A stretch of DNA of 64,000 bases from Brevibacterium sp. XM4083. Lineage in GTDB: Bacteria > Actinomycetota > Actinomycetes > Actinomycetales > Brevibacteriaceae. The notes beneath the pieces were generated by a model. It worked only from the letters and a program-made list of their open reading frames with translations. It did no database searches and was not told the origin of the DNA. The position numbers and the translations under genes were made by a program. Shown piece by piece: positions 25,415 to 33,733 of the stretch (positions within the stretch are counted from its first letter, which is position 1; every line of letters begins with the position of its first letter). The stretch is taken from positions 62,001 through 126,000 of the forward strand of contig NZ_VFYR02000005.1 of NCBI RefSeq assembly GCF_006489205.2, in the 5' to 3' direction.

Positions 25415-26581
25415 TCAGCGTGTGCGGTGGCGCTGCGCGATGTCGCGGCCGATGAGTTCCTTCATCACCTCATTGGCTCCGCCGAAGATCGCCTGGATCC
25501 GGTTGTCTTTGAATACGCGCGCGATGGGGTATTCGAGCATGTAGCCGTAGCCGCCGAAGAGCTGGAGGCAGCGGTTGACGACTTCGATCTCGAGGTCGGA
25601 GCCGAGGTATTTCGCCTTGGCGGCGTCGACTGCGGTGAGTTCGCCGGCGTTGAGGGCCAGCGCGCACCGGTCGATGAACGCCTCGAGAGCGTCGACCCGG
25701 GTCTCGAGCTCGGCGAGTTCGAAGCGGGTGTTCTGGAAGTCCCCGATCGTTTGGCCGAACGCCGGTCGGTCGAAGACGTAGTCCGCCGTCCATGTCAGGG
25801 CGGCGCGCGCTGCAGCCAGGGTGCCCGAGCCGATGAGGAGGCGCTCGGTGGGGAGGTTGACCATGAGGTGGATGAAGCCGTTGTCGAGTTCGCCGAGGAG
25901 GGCGTCGGCCCGAACGCGGACATCGGTGAACGAGAGCTCCGCGGTGTCCTGCGCGTCCATCCCGAGCTTCCTGAGCTTGCGCCCGCGCTCGAAGCCCGGA
26001 GTGTCGGCGTCGACGATGAAGAGCGACGTGCCGCGCGCGGCCTTGGCCTCGGGGTTCGTGCGGGCGACGACGATGACGAAGTCGGCGTGGATGCCGTTGG
26101 TGATGAAGGTCTTCGCCCCGTTGAGGATCCAGTCGTCGCCGTCGCGCACGGCCTTCGTCGTGATGCCCTGGAGGTCCGAGCCGGCATTCGGCTCGGTCAT
26201 CGCGATCGCGCCGATCATCTCACCGGTCGCGAGACCGGTGAGGTACTTCTCCTTCTGCGCCTGCGTTCCGAAGGCCATGAGGTAGCCGGGGACGATGCCG
26301 TCGGACACGCCCCAGCCGGCGGTGACGCCACCGACGCCTCGACGGGCGATCTCCTCCGACCGGACCATCTCGAAGCGGAAGTCCTCGACGCCGGCGCCGC
26401 CGAACTCTTCGGGAATGGCGAGCCCGATGATGCCGGCCGCCGCGGCCTTCTCCCACATGTTCCTGTCGACGAGGTGGTTCTCCTCCCACTCCTCGACGTG
26501 CGGCACGACCTCCCGGTCGAGGAAGGCGCCCACGGTGTCGCGGAAGGCTTCATGGTCATCGTCGTACAGGTTGCGCTTCAC
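25415..26581 (-). CDS. acyl-CoA dehydrogenase
   Basis: A 388-aa FAD flavoprotein that introduces the alpha-beta double bond into an acyl-CoA and passes electrons to ETF. It has the family motifs IGAIAMTEPNAGSDLQGI near residues 124-141, WILNGAKTFITNG near 149-161 and the C-terminal LQLFGGYGYMLEYPIARVFKD and IFGGANEVMKELIGRDIA. It resembles the long-chain/isovaleryl-type branch more than the short-chain one, but substrate is not certain. The start is a GTG with GGAGGA 8 nt upstream. Its own operator-like palindrome lies upstream (26651-26668), and 180 bp separate it from the acyl-CoA synthetase, so the two probably have separate promoters under one regulator. Confidence 0.92.
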   Translation of the reverse strand: MKRNLYDDDHEAFRDTVGAFLDREVVPHVEEWEENHLVDRNMWEKAAAAGIIGLAIPEEFGGAGVEDFRFEMVRSEEIARRGVGGVTAGWGVSDGIVPGYLMAFGTQAQKEKYLTGLATGEMIGAIAMTEPNAGSDLQGITTKAVRDGDDWILNGAKTFITNGIHADFVIVVARTNPEAKAARGTSLFIVDADTPGFERGRKLRKLGMDAQDTAELSFTDVRVRADALLGELDNGFIHLMVNLPTERLLIGSGTLAAARAALTWTADYVFDRPAFGQTIGDFQNTRFELAELETRVDALEAFIDRCALALNAGELTAVDAAKAKYLGSDLEIEVVNRCLQLFGGYGYMLEYPIARVFKDNRIQAIFGGANEVMKELIGRDIAQRHRTR

Positions 26582-26650
26582 CGGGTTCGTCCTCCGTTGG
26601 TGCCGTGAGCGGGCCGCCTCCGCCTCGTCGCGGAGCTCGTGACTCCAGTC

Positions 26651-26668
26651 ACTGATCGTTCGTTCAGT
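26651..26668. promoter_or_regulatory. TetR-type operator candidate before acyl-CoA dehydrogenase
   Basis: ACTGA-TCGTTCGT-TCAGT, an inverted repeat 70 bp upstream of the dehydrogenase start, shares GTTCGTTCAGT-like sequence with the site at 25311. The similarity of both sites suggests one repressor acting on both genes. Confidence 0.5.
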
Positions 26669-26725
26669 TTGGCACCCGCGGTGAGGACGGTCAAGCAGAG
26701 ACGCACCGTCGGAAGGCTGAATCAG

Positions 26726-27652
26726 TCAGCGCACCGCCGCCAGCGCGGACGCGACCGTGTCCACGGTCCTCTGCGCGTCGTCTCCGGCGGCGATGAGCAC
26801 GATGGTGCCGAGTGCCATGTCCGGCGGCGCACATGATCGCGGCAGGGGGCGTGACTCAGCGTGCCCGGACGCCAGATGCACTTCGTGCCAGCATCCGTGC
26901 GTGTCTCTGATGAACCCCTTGGCGCGAGCGAGCAGCGCTCGGTTGTGGGAGAGGATGGCGAGGATCTCGGCCGGATCCACAGCATCGAGTCCGTCAACCG
27001 TGCGTGAGCTGTGGATACCACCTGCATCGGGTGCCGACGCAGAGGAGCGGGGGACCGTGCCCGCCATGGGGCGGTCCTCGGTTCCGCGGAGCCGAACAGG
27101 GAAATCCGGGGGAATGTCGTCGAGGATCTCGGCGTTCGGGGCCAACCGCAGACTCGCCTGTCGGGTCCATGCGATGTCCGCGGCGGAGGCACGGTCCGAT
27201 TTGGTCACGAGGACGATGTCGGCCCCGCCGATCTGGCGTTCGACGAGATCGGAGACGAACCGGTCGGACAGCAGTCTGCGGAGATTCGTCGCATCGGCGC
27301 AGACGATGATCGGACCCGGCGAGAAACCGGGAAAGCGCCGCCAGGCTCCGAGCACAGTGGGATCGCCGACCCCACTGACCTCGACGAGGACCTGGTCGAC
27401 ATCGTCGCGGTCGGAGAAGGCGCGCATCACGCGACTGAGGTCATCGGTGATCTGACAGCAGATGCAGCCGTTTGTCAGTTCGACGGTGTCCTCGGTCTGT
27501 GACGCCACGAGGGAGGCATCGATGCTGATCTCTCCGAAATCATTGACGAGCACAGCTGTGCGTCCGAGGGTCCCCGCCGCCAGCAGAGCGTTGATGAGCG
27601 TCGTCTTGCCTGAGCCGAGATAGCCGCCGATGATGCCCAGACGTGCGCTCAT
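26726..27652 (-). CDS. CobW/COG0523-family GTP-binding metallochaperone
   Basis: A 308-aa P-loop GTPase. The P-loop is GGYLGSGKTTL at residues 9-19, the metal-binding CICC motif lies at 63-66 within ELTNGCICCQ, and TKSDRA near residue 168 is the guanine-specificity motif. A C-terminal CobW_C-like part follows (ILSHNRALLARAKGFIRD). COG0523 proteins deliver or insert Zn, Co or Fe into client enzymes at the cost of GTP. Its ATG shares one base with the TGA of the amidohydrolase gene (TGATG), so they are translationally coupled and the amidohydrolase is the obvious client (inference). No Zur box or cobalamin genes are seen near it, so vitamin B12 synthesis is unlikely to be its job. Confidence 0.88.
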   Translation of the reverse strand: MSARLGIIGGYLGSGKTTLINALLAAGTLGRTAVLVNDFGEISIDASLVASQTEDTVELTNGCICCQITDDLSRVMRAFSDRDDVDQVLVEVSGVGDPTVLGAWRRFPGFSPGPIIVCADATNLRRLLSDRFVSDLVERQIGGADIVLVTKSDRASAADIAWTRQASLRLAPNAEILDDIPPDFPVRLRGTEDRPMAGTVPRSSASAPDAGGIHSSRTVDGLDAVDPAEILAILSHNRALLARAKGFIRDTHGCWHEVHLASGHAESRPLPRSCAPPDMALGTIVLIAAGDDAQRTVDTVASALAAVR

Positions 27653-29328
27653 CAGCTGTCTGCAGGGTCGGCGATGCGGGAGTCGAAATGGCGGCCGCCG
27701 ACGACGGTGCCGCGGACGTGAATATCGCCGATCCGGTCGGGGGCGACCTCGTACGGGTCGGCAGCGAGGATGGCGAAGTCGGCGTACTTGCCCGCCTCGA
27801 GCGAACCCACCTCGTGGTCCATGTGGAGCATATGGGCCGCTCCCAGCGTGATTGCCCGCACGGCCTCGTCGACGCTGATCGCCTCGCCGCCGCCGATCAC
27901 CCGTCCGGTCTGGCTCTTCCGCGTCACGGCGTGAGTCATGGTGCGCAGCGGTCCCAACGGGGTGACCGGCGAGTCCGAATGCAGGGAGATCGGGACTCCC
28001 GCCCGCAGTGCGGTGGCGGCAGCGTCCATGCGTCGGGCGCGATCGGGACCGAGAGTGATGTCCATGTGCTGATCGCCCCACGCGAAGATGTGATTGGCGA
28101 AGATGTTCGCGCAGGCGCCCAGCGCTGCCAGGCGCCGGTACTGTGCGGCCGTCGTCAGCTGGGAGTGCGTGCACGTGTGCCGGTGGTCCGGCCGGGGGGA
28201 TTCGGTGAGGACGCGCTGCAGAGTCTGGAGGAACAGCTCGGTGGCCTGGTCGCCGTTGCAGTGCACGTGGATGAGCAGTCCTGCGCGGTGGAAGACGCTG
28301 AACGCCGCGTAGAACTCCTCGGGGGTGACGTTCCACAGCCCATTGGGCTCATCCCCGAAATAGCCCGGCGCTTCAAGACGCGCGGTGAATCCCTGGATCG
28401 AGCCATCGAGCATGAGTTTGACATTGCCCAGACGCAAGTGCGCCGATGACTGTCCCGCAAGGTCGACGAGGCGCTCGGCATCATCGCTCAGTGACGGCCT
28501 CGGCGCTCCAACGCCCGCACCGAAATGGAAGACATTGAGCCGAGCCGGGAAGGTCTCGTCGACGACGCTGCGATAGAGGTCGACGCCGGCATCATCCATC
28601 AGCGTCAGTGACCCGAGGTCGGTCAGCGTCGTCGTCCCGGTGTTCACTCCCTCCTGTCCGAAGGCCCGCAGCGCCGCCGCGTCGATGCTCAGCGGACCGG
28701 TGCCCTCGGTCAGGTCACTGACCAGCGCCATCGCGGTGAACTCCCGCAGTTCGCCCGTCGGTGCTCCAGACGAGTCCTTGACCACGCCCGGCACCATCGT
28801 CTCTGCGCTGATGTCGTAACGCGACATGACCGCGGAGTTGACCACGCATGCATGCACGCTCGTGTGGATGACATGGATCGGCCGGTGCAGCGACACGGCG
28901 TCGAGGTCGGCTGCGGTGAATGCCTGCCCAGGGAAGTAGATGGGGTCGAATCCCCACGCGAGCAGCGGCTGCTGCGGATCGTCGAGCTCAGCCTCGGCGA
29001 CCCTGAGCCGTTCGACGACTTCGTCGATGCTTGTGCAGCCGGGCCAGTGGTGTCCGCTGGGCTCTGTACGGTCGAGGTAGCCGACATACGTCTGCTTCCA
29101 CACATTGCCCGTGCCGGCATGGGTGTGCGCTTCGACGAATCCCGGGAGGATGACAGCATCCGCGTAGCGCTCGTCGAGGACAGCCCCCGGGTAGGTGAGC
29201 AGCTCCTCGACGGTGCCCACCGCACGGATCCGCTCTCCGCGCACGGCCACGGCCTCAGCGGTGGGGTACGACGGATCGCCGGTGTGGATCCGCCGCGCGG
29301 GGTAGACGATGGTGTCCTCAGGATTCAT
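27652..29328 (-). CDS. amidohydrolase (YtcJ-like, amidohydrolase-3 type)
   Basis: A 558-aa metal-dependent hydrolase of the TIM-barrel amidohydrolase superfamily. It has FVEAHTHAG at residues 64-72 (metal-binding H68 and H70), GNVKLMLDGSIQG with a lysine, LIHVHCNGDQA, the HSQL segment and the closing LGAAHMLHMDHEVGSLEAGKYADFAIL. YtcJ-like enzymes hydrolyse amides of various kinds; the substrate here is unknown. Context is telling: the gene lies between a CobW metallochaperone (1-base overlap) and an SSS symporter (11-bp overlap), downstream of xsc, so an N-acylated or amide-containing sulfonate is conceivable. That is a hypothesis only. GAGGA precedes the ATG. Confidence 0.87.
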   Translation of the reverse strand: MNPEDTIVYPARRIHTGDPSYPTAEAVAVRGERIRAVGTVEELLTYPGAVLDERYADAVILPGFVEAHTHAGTGNVWKQTYVGYLDRTEPSGHHWPGCTSIDEVVERLRVAEAELDDPQQPLLAWGFDPIYFPGQAFTAADLDAVSLHRPIHVIHTSVHACVVNSAVMSRYDISAETMVPGVVKDSSGAPTGELREFTAMALVSDLTEGTGPLSIDAAALRAFGQEGVNTGTTTLTDLGSLTLMDDAGVDLYRSVVDETFPARLNVFHFGAGVGAPRPSLSDDAERLVDLAGQSSAHLRLGNVKLMLDGSIQGFTARLEAPGYFGDEPNGLWNVTPEEFYAAFSVFHRAGLLIHVHCNGDQATELFLQTLQRVLTESPRPDHRHTCTHSQLTTAAQYRRLAALGACANIFANHIFAWGDQHMDITLGPDRARRMDAAATALRAGVPISLHSDSPVTPLGPLRTMTHAVTRKSQTGRVIGGGEAISVDEAVRAITLGAAHMLHMDHEVGSLEAGKYADFAILAADPYEVAPDRIGDIHVRGTVVGGRHFDSRIADPADS

Positions 29329-30784
29329 TGCTCAGTGTCCTCGATTCGTGGTCGGCGGCCGATTCGTCGGTCGGTGTCTCGCGTCCCTCCAGCGCGTAGG
29401 CGGTGACGGACTCGTTGGCAGAGTGCCGAGACACCAGGCTGACGGTCACCAGGGTAATCGCTGAGACGAGAAGTCCTGGCGCGATCTCGTGCAGACCGAA
29501 GGGAGTGCCCGACAGCCTCCACACCACCGCCGCGGCGGCAGCCGCCACCATGCTGACGATGACCCCGGTCGACGTGGCCCGGCGCCAGAACATCGCCGCG
29601 AGGACGGGCATGACGAGCGTCGACGCGGTGAACGTCAGCGCCAGCTCGTAGATTGCGATGATGTCGTCGATGAGCAGGGCAATGACCAGCCCGAGCACCG
29701 CCATCGCGCCGACCGACATCCGCGAGACGAAGAGGATCTTCCGGTCCCCGGCACCGGGGTTGACCCACCCCTGATAGATGTCCTTGGAGATGTTGATGGC
29801 CCCGCTGAGGAGAAACGAGGTGGCGCCGGTGAGCAGCGCAGCGACGAGCGAGACCATGAGCAGGCCTCCGAGCCACGGCGGGAAGATCTCGGAGATGAAG
29901 CTCGTGTAGACGAGGTCAGGTTTGGTGTCGGCGGGAAACCGCTGGAGGGCGGCGATGCCGATGAGGACGGCGACGACGCTGACGAGGCCGGACACGATGA
30001 AACCGATCGTCACGGCCGAGTATCCGATCCTCGGCGTCCTGGCGGCGGTCAGCCGCTGCCAGGTGGTCTGCCAGACGATGTAGAAGGGCCCGAAGATGAG
30101 GAACCAATTGAGGAGTTCCATGCCGCCGATGCTGTCGAACTCGAGCAGCTGCGGGGGAGTGGCTGCCACGACCTCCGCCGGACCGCCGAGCGCGGCGATG
30201 CCGACGACGAGAGCGAGGACCACCCCGACGAGGATGACAACAGTCTGGATCGCGTCCGTCCAGGCCACACTTGGCAGTCCGCCGATCATGGTGAACGCGA
30301 GCGTGACGAGGAAGCCGAGGAGCACTCCCCAGAACGTCGAGATCGGCGTCACCGACGACAGCAGGGCTGCCATACCGACCAGCTGCATCCCGAATGTCGG
30401 AGTCATGTAGAGCAGTCCGGTGATGAGGGCAGGGATGAGGGCTGCGGCTTTGCCGAACCTGCGGGCGAAGAGCTCCGGCAGCGTATAGAGCCGGAGCCTG
30501 CGGATCGTCGGGCCGAGGACGATGACGGTGGCGATGGTGAAGCCGACGAAGGCGAGGCTGGTGATGAGGTAGGAGACACCGAGGGTGAACCCCTTGCCGG
30601 CGGCGCCGATGAGGGCCGCGGAACCGGTGACGGTGGCGATCACCGATCCGCAGATGGGGAAGAAGCCGAGACTGAAATCGCCCATGACGTAGTTGTCGGC
30701 CGTCTTGACGGTCTTCGACGAGCGGAGGCTGACGGCGAAGAGCAGGGCGAGGAACGCGAGTATCCAGACGATGTACCAATTCAA
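29318..30784 (-). CDS. sodium:solute symporter (SSS family) of the sulfonate cluster
   Basis: A 488-aa membrane protein with about 13 hydrophobic helices. SSS-family features are DNYVMGDFSLGFFPICGSVIATVTGSAALIG near the N-terminus (residues 30-60), YTLPELFARRFGK near residue 100-112 and FTMIGGLPSVAWTDAIQTVVI near 165-185. It starts with TTG, preceded by AGGGAG, and overlaps the amidohydrolase gene by 11 bp. A terminator-like hairpin separates it from xsc upstream, so it may be transcribed both by read-through and from its own promoter. Probably imports the substrate of the amidohydrolase; taurine or an organic sulfonate is possible by location. Confidence 0.88.
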   Translation of the reverse strand: MNWYIVWILAFLALLFAVSLRSSKTVKTADNYVMGDFSLGFFPICGSVIATVTGSAALIGAAGKGFTLGVSYLITSLAFVGFTIATVIVLGPTIRRLRLYTLPELFARRFGKAAALIPALITGLLYMTPTFGMQLVGMAALLSSVTPISTFWGVLLGFLVTLAFTMIGGLPSVAWTDAIQTVVILVGVVLALVVGIAALGGPAEVVAATPPQLLEFDSIGGMELLNWFLIFGPFYIVWQTTWQRLTAARTPRIGYSAVTIGFIVSGLVSVVAVLIGIAALQRFPADTKPDLVYTSFISEIFPPWLGGLLMVSLVAALLTGATSFLLSGAINISKDIYQGWVNPGAGDRKILFVSRMSVGAMAVLGLVIALLIDDIIAIYELALTFTASTLVMPVLAAMFWRRATSTGVIVSMVAAAAAAVVWRLSGTPFGLHEIAPGLLVSAITLVTVSLVSRHSANESVTAYALEGRETPTDESAADHESRTLSNES

Positions 30785-30804
30785 TGGAGTCTCCCTACGG
30801 CGAA

Positions 30805-30833
30805 GGGGCGCACGGCCTGCTGCCGCGCGCCCC
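30805..30833 (-). terminator. stem-loop between xsc and the symporter gene
   Basis: Arms GGGGCGCACGGC and GCCGCGCGCCCC pair over 12 bp with one mismatch around a 5-nt loop, 12 bp after the xsc stop in the direction of transcription. It could end the xsc transcript or act as an attenuating or processing site before the symporter. Confidence 0.6.
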
Positions 30834-30845
30834 TGGTCCTCATCC

Positions 30846-32666
30846 TCAGACGTAGTCCTTGTACTTGTCGAGTGTGCGGACCGGCATCCGCAGTGCGTCG
30901 CGCCGGAACGGATCGCCGAGCTCCTTCGTGCACATGATCTCGATGACCGTGGTCCTGCCCTCGTTCATCTGCGCATCGACGGCTCGCTGCAGCGCAGGGC
31001 CGACGTCCTCGAGCCTGTCGACGACGATCCCATCGGCGCCCATGCTCTCGGCCATCGCCGCGAAGCTCTCCCCGTTGTCGAGCTCGCCGGCGATGAAGCG
31101 GCGACCGTAGAACTCGACCTGGTTCTTCTTCTCCGCACCCCACTGGCGGTTGCGGAAGACGACTGCAGTGACGGGGATGTCATGGCGGACGGCAGTGAGG
31201 ACTTCGACCATGCTCATCGCCCATGCGCCGTCACCGGCATACGCGATGGCCGGGCGCTCCGGAGCGGCCCGCTTCGCGCCGATGATCGTCGGCAGCGCAT
31301 AGCCGCAGTTGCCGAAGCTCATCGGGGCGAAGAAGCTGCGCGGTCGCTCGAACCGCAGGTAGCTGTGCGCCACCGAATTGATGTTGCCGATGTCCGTGGA
31401 GACCATGACGTCGGCGGGCATCGCCTTCTCGAGTTCACGCAGAACCTGACGCGGATGGAGCCAGTTGCCCTCCTCCTTCTCTGCTTCGTCGATGACATCG
31501 AGGGAGAACTCGTCCTTCTCGTGTGTCCAGGAGTCGAGCTCGGCCTCCCAGGCCTCCTTCTCCGCACGGATGAGATTCGCCCGTTCGTCCTTGGTGGCGT
31601 CGCTGACGACCGTTTTGTCGTTGAGGCGTGCGAGCAGCTCTGTGGCCACTGCCTTGGCATCGCCGCAGATGCCGACGTCGATCTTCTTCACCAGCCCGAG
31701 CATCTTGTGGTCGGCATCGACCTGGATGATCTTCGCATCCGTGGGCCAGTACTCGAACTGGTACTGCGGGAGCGTGCCGAACGGGCCGAGGCGGGTGCCG
31801 AGTGCGAGGACGACATCGGCCTGATTGAGCAGGGTCATTCCCGCCTTCGACCCCTGGTACCCCAGAGGGCCTGCCCACAGCGGATGGCTGGCGGGGAACG
31901 AATCGTTGTGCTGGTAGCTGTTGACCACGGGGGCGCCGAGGCGCTCGGCCAGGGCGATGCACTCCTCGACTCCGTCGGCCATCACGACTCCGCCTCCGGA
32001 GATGATCACCGGGTTCTTCGCCCGGGCCAGCAGTTCTGCGGCATCGTTGAGGCTCTTTTCGCCGCCTGCACCGCGATCGATGCGCTGGGGCTGCGGGATG
32101 TCGGGGGTCGCCTCGCCGTAGAAGTAGTCGCGGGGAATGTTGAGCTGCGTGGGCCCGATCTCCGACTGGGCCCGATCGAAGCAGCGGGCGGTGAACTCGG
32201 CCATGCGAGCAGGGTTCGTCACGTGGCCCTGGTACTTCGTGAACTCCTGGAACATCGGCAGCTGGTTGGCCTCCTGGAATCCACCGAGCCCGATCGAGTT
32301 CGTCCCGGCTTCGGGAGTGACGATGACGACCGGGGAGTGCGCCCAGAAGGCCGCCGCAATCGCAGTCACGCAGTTCGAGATGCCCGGGCCGTTCTGCCCG
32401 ATGACCACTCCGTGACGGCCGGATGCGCGAGCGTAACCGTCGGCCATATGGGCTGCACCCTGTTCGTGGACGACCGGAACGAAGTCGATGCCGGCCGGCG
32501 CGAAGATGTCCATCGCGTCCATGAACGCCGATCCCATGATGCCGAACACATCGGTGACGCCGTTGGCCACCATGGTTTCGACGAATGCCTCCGAGGAGGT
32601 GATCTTCTGCGGTTTCGGAGCTTGTTCGGGTGCTTCGACCTCAGTCCGATCAGCGAGTTCTGTCAT
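30846..32666 (-). CDS. xsc: sulfoacetaldehyde acetyltransferase
   Basis: Cytosolic thiamine-diphosphate enzyme that splits sulfoacetaldehyde with phosphate into acetyl phosphate and sulfite, the central step of taurine and related C2-sulfonate dissimilation. The 606-aa protein has the PYR-domain catalytic glutamate E68 in VVHEQGAAH, the central domain, and the ThDP motif GDGAWAM (478-484) with N506 in VVFRNRQWG. Features that set Xsc apart from acetolactate synthase are DVFGIMGSAFMDAMDIF, NIPRDYFYGE and the C-terminal CTKELGDPFRRDALRMPVR. The ATG has AAGGAGGAG 6 nt upstream. It is divergent from an IclR gene across a palindrome-rich region, the likely control site. Confidence 0.95.
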   Translation of the reverse strand: MTELADRTEVEAPEQAPKPQKITSSEAFVETMVANGVTDVFGIMGSAFMDAMDIFAPAGIDFVPVVHEQGAAHMADGYARASGRHGVVIGQNGPGISNCVTAIAAAFWAHSPVVIVTPEAGTNSIGLGGFQEANQLPMFQEFTKYQGHVTNPARMAEFTARCFDRAQSEIGPTQLNIPRDYFYGEATPDIPQPQRIDRGAGGEKSLNDAAELLARAKNPVIISGGGVVMADGVEECIALAERLGAPVVNSYQHNDSFPASHPLWAGPLGYQGSKAGMTLLNQADVVLALGTRLGPFGTLPQYQFEYWPTDAKIIQVDADHKMLGLVKKIDVGICGDAKAVATELLARLNDKTVVSDATKDERANLIRAEKEAWEAELDSWTHEKDEFSLDVIDEAEKEEGNWLHPRQVLRELEKAMPADVMVSTDIGNINSVAHSYLRFERPRSFFAPMSFGNCGYALPTIIGAKRAAPERPAIAYAGDGAWAMSMVEVLTAVRHDIPVTAVVFRNRQWGAEKKNQVEFYGRRFIAGELDNGESFAAMAESMGADGIVVDRLEDVGPALQRAVDAQMNEGRTTVIEIMCTKELGDPFRRDALRMPVRTLDKYKDYV

Positions 32667-32719
32667 GCCAACTCCTCCTTGAGGTTGGGAAGACCACATC
32701 TTTGAGGTCTCGTTTATTC

Positions 32720-32760
32720 GTTCAATTCAGCTAAAAAAGTTGAACACCTAGAACACTAGG
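32720..32760. promoter_or_regulatory. two palindromes in the xsc/IclR divergent control region
   Basis: GTTCAA-N14-TTGAAC (32720-32745) is a perfect 6-bp inverted repeat, and CCTAG-AACA-CTAGG (32747-32760) a perfect 5-bp one directly beside it. Both lie in an AT-rich stretch between the two divergent genes. They are good candidates for IclR binding and for control of xsc. Confidence 0.55.
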
Positions 32761-32788
32761 CGGAGGCGGGCGACCGCGTCAATACGTG

Positions 32789-32816
32789 TTCCGGTTATTA
32801 ATCCGTTTGGTATGAT
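32789..32816 (+). promoter_or_regulatory. promoter of the IclR gene
   Basis: TTCCGG, 16 bp, TATGAT: a good -10 box with a passable -35. Transcription would start near 32822, giving a leader of about 23 nt that contains the strong AAGGAGGG ribosome-binding site. Confidence 0.45.
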
Positions 32817-32844
32817 TTTCCGAGACACCAAGGAGGGCGTGCTC

Positions 32845-33660
32845 ATGGACAATCTTGCGGAACCGGGCCTCGGCACCGAACTCTCGCTCGTCGGGGAGAC
32901 GCCGGCGCTGCGCCTCATCTCGCTGCTTGAGCTGATCTCGACGCGCGACGAGATCTTCACCCTGCAGTCCCTCGTCGTGCAGACCGGACTGCCCAAGCCC
33001 ACGCTTCACCGAATGCTTCAGCAGCTCGAGAGCGCCGGTCTCATCACGCGGCACAGCGACGGCCGCCATTACGGAACGGGTGCGCGACTGCGGCGGATGG
33101 CCGAGGACATTCTGCTCAACGACACTCGGCACGGGGCTCGTCGTGCGATCCTGGCTCAGCTCGCCGAGGATGTCGAGGAGAGCTGCAATCTCACGACGGT
33201 CGCGGGCAGCGACGTCATCTATCTCGATCGTGTCGAGACGCAGCATCCCCTGCGGGTCCACCTCGAAGCGGGAGCCCGAGTGCCGATCCACGCATCGGCC
33301 AGCGGGAAGATGATCATGTCCCAGTACGGTGAGACTCAGCGCCGCCGTCTGCTGGCCGGTTCGCAGCTGCCGGCCTTCACCCCTCACACGATGACCGATC
33401 CGGACCGCATCGACGCGGAGCTCACCGAGATCAGGGAGCAGGGATTCGCCGTCGACCGCCAGGAGTACCTCGACGGGCTCGTGTGCCTGGCCGTGCTCGT
33501 CCCCGGGGAAGCGGGGCGGTCGAATCAGTGTGTGGCCATTCAGGCTCCGGTGCTCCGGAAGTCCGAGGAGGATCTCGTCGCTCTCCTGCCGCTGGTGCAG
33601 GCTGCGGCCGAGAAGATCTCCCGTATCGACGACATCGACCGCAGCACCGAGATCGCCTGA
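32845..33660 (+). CDS. IclR-family transcriptional regulator
   Basis: A 271-aa regulator with an N-terminal winged helix-turn-helix (residues 20-80: LQSLVVQTGLPKPTLHRMLQQLESAGLI) and the C-terminal IclR effector domain (residues 95-260, with YLDRVETQHPLRVHLEAGARVPIHASASGK and FAVDRQEYLDGLVCLAVLV). The start ATG at 32845 has AAGGAGGG 7 nt upstream; an in-frame ATG 11 codons earlier has none. It is divergent from xsc, the likely target. Downstream genes are a CobS/CobT-like pair 73 bp further on the same strand, so all three may form one transcription unit. Effector perhaps sulfoacetaldehyde, taurine or acetyl phosphate (inference). Confidence 0.92.
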   Translation: MDNLAEPGLGTELSLVGETPALRLISLLELISTRDEIFTLQSLVVQTGLPKPTLHRMLQQLESAGLITRHSDGRHYGTGARLRRMAEDILLNDTRHGARRAILAQLAEDVEESCNLTTVAGSDVIYLDRVETQHPLRVHLEAGARVPIHASASGKMIMSQYGETQRRRLLAGSQLPAFTPHTMTDPDRIDAELTEIREQGFAVDRQEYLDGLVCLAVLVPGEAGRSNQCVAIQAPVLRKSEEDLVALLPLVQAAAEKISRIDDIDRSTEIA

Positions 33661-33733
33661 TCTGACCACGAGTGCGTCGCCGGAGCGGATCGCCTCTCGC
33701 TTCGGGGAACACCAGACGAAGGGAGCGCCGACC

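Noticed and set aside
26726-28336. An apparent N-terminal extension of the CobW-type protein
   Set aside because: The extension lies within the amidohydrolase coding sequence in another frame and has no family similarity; the P-loop protein starts at 27652.
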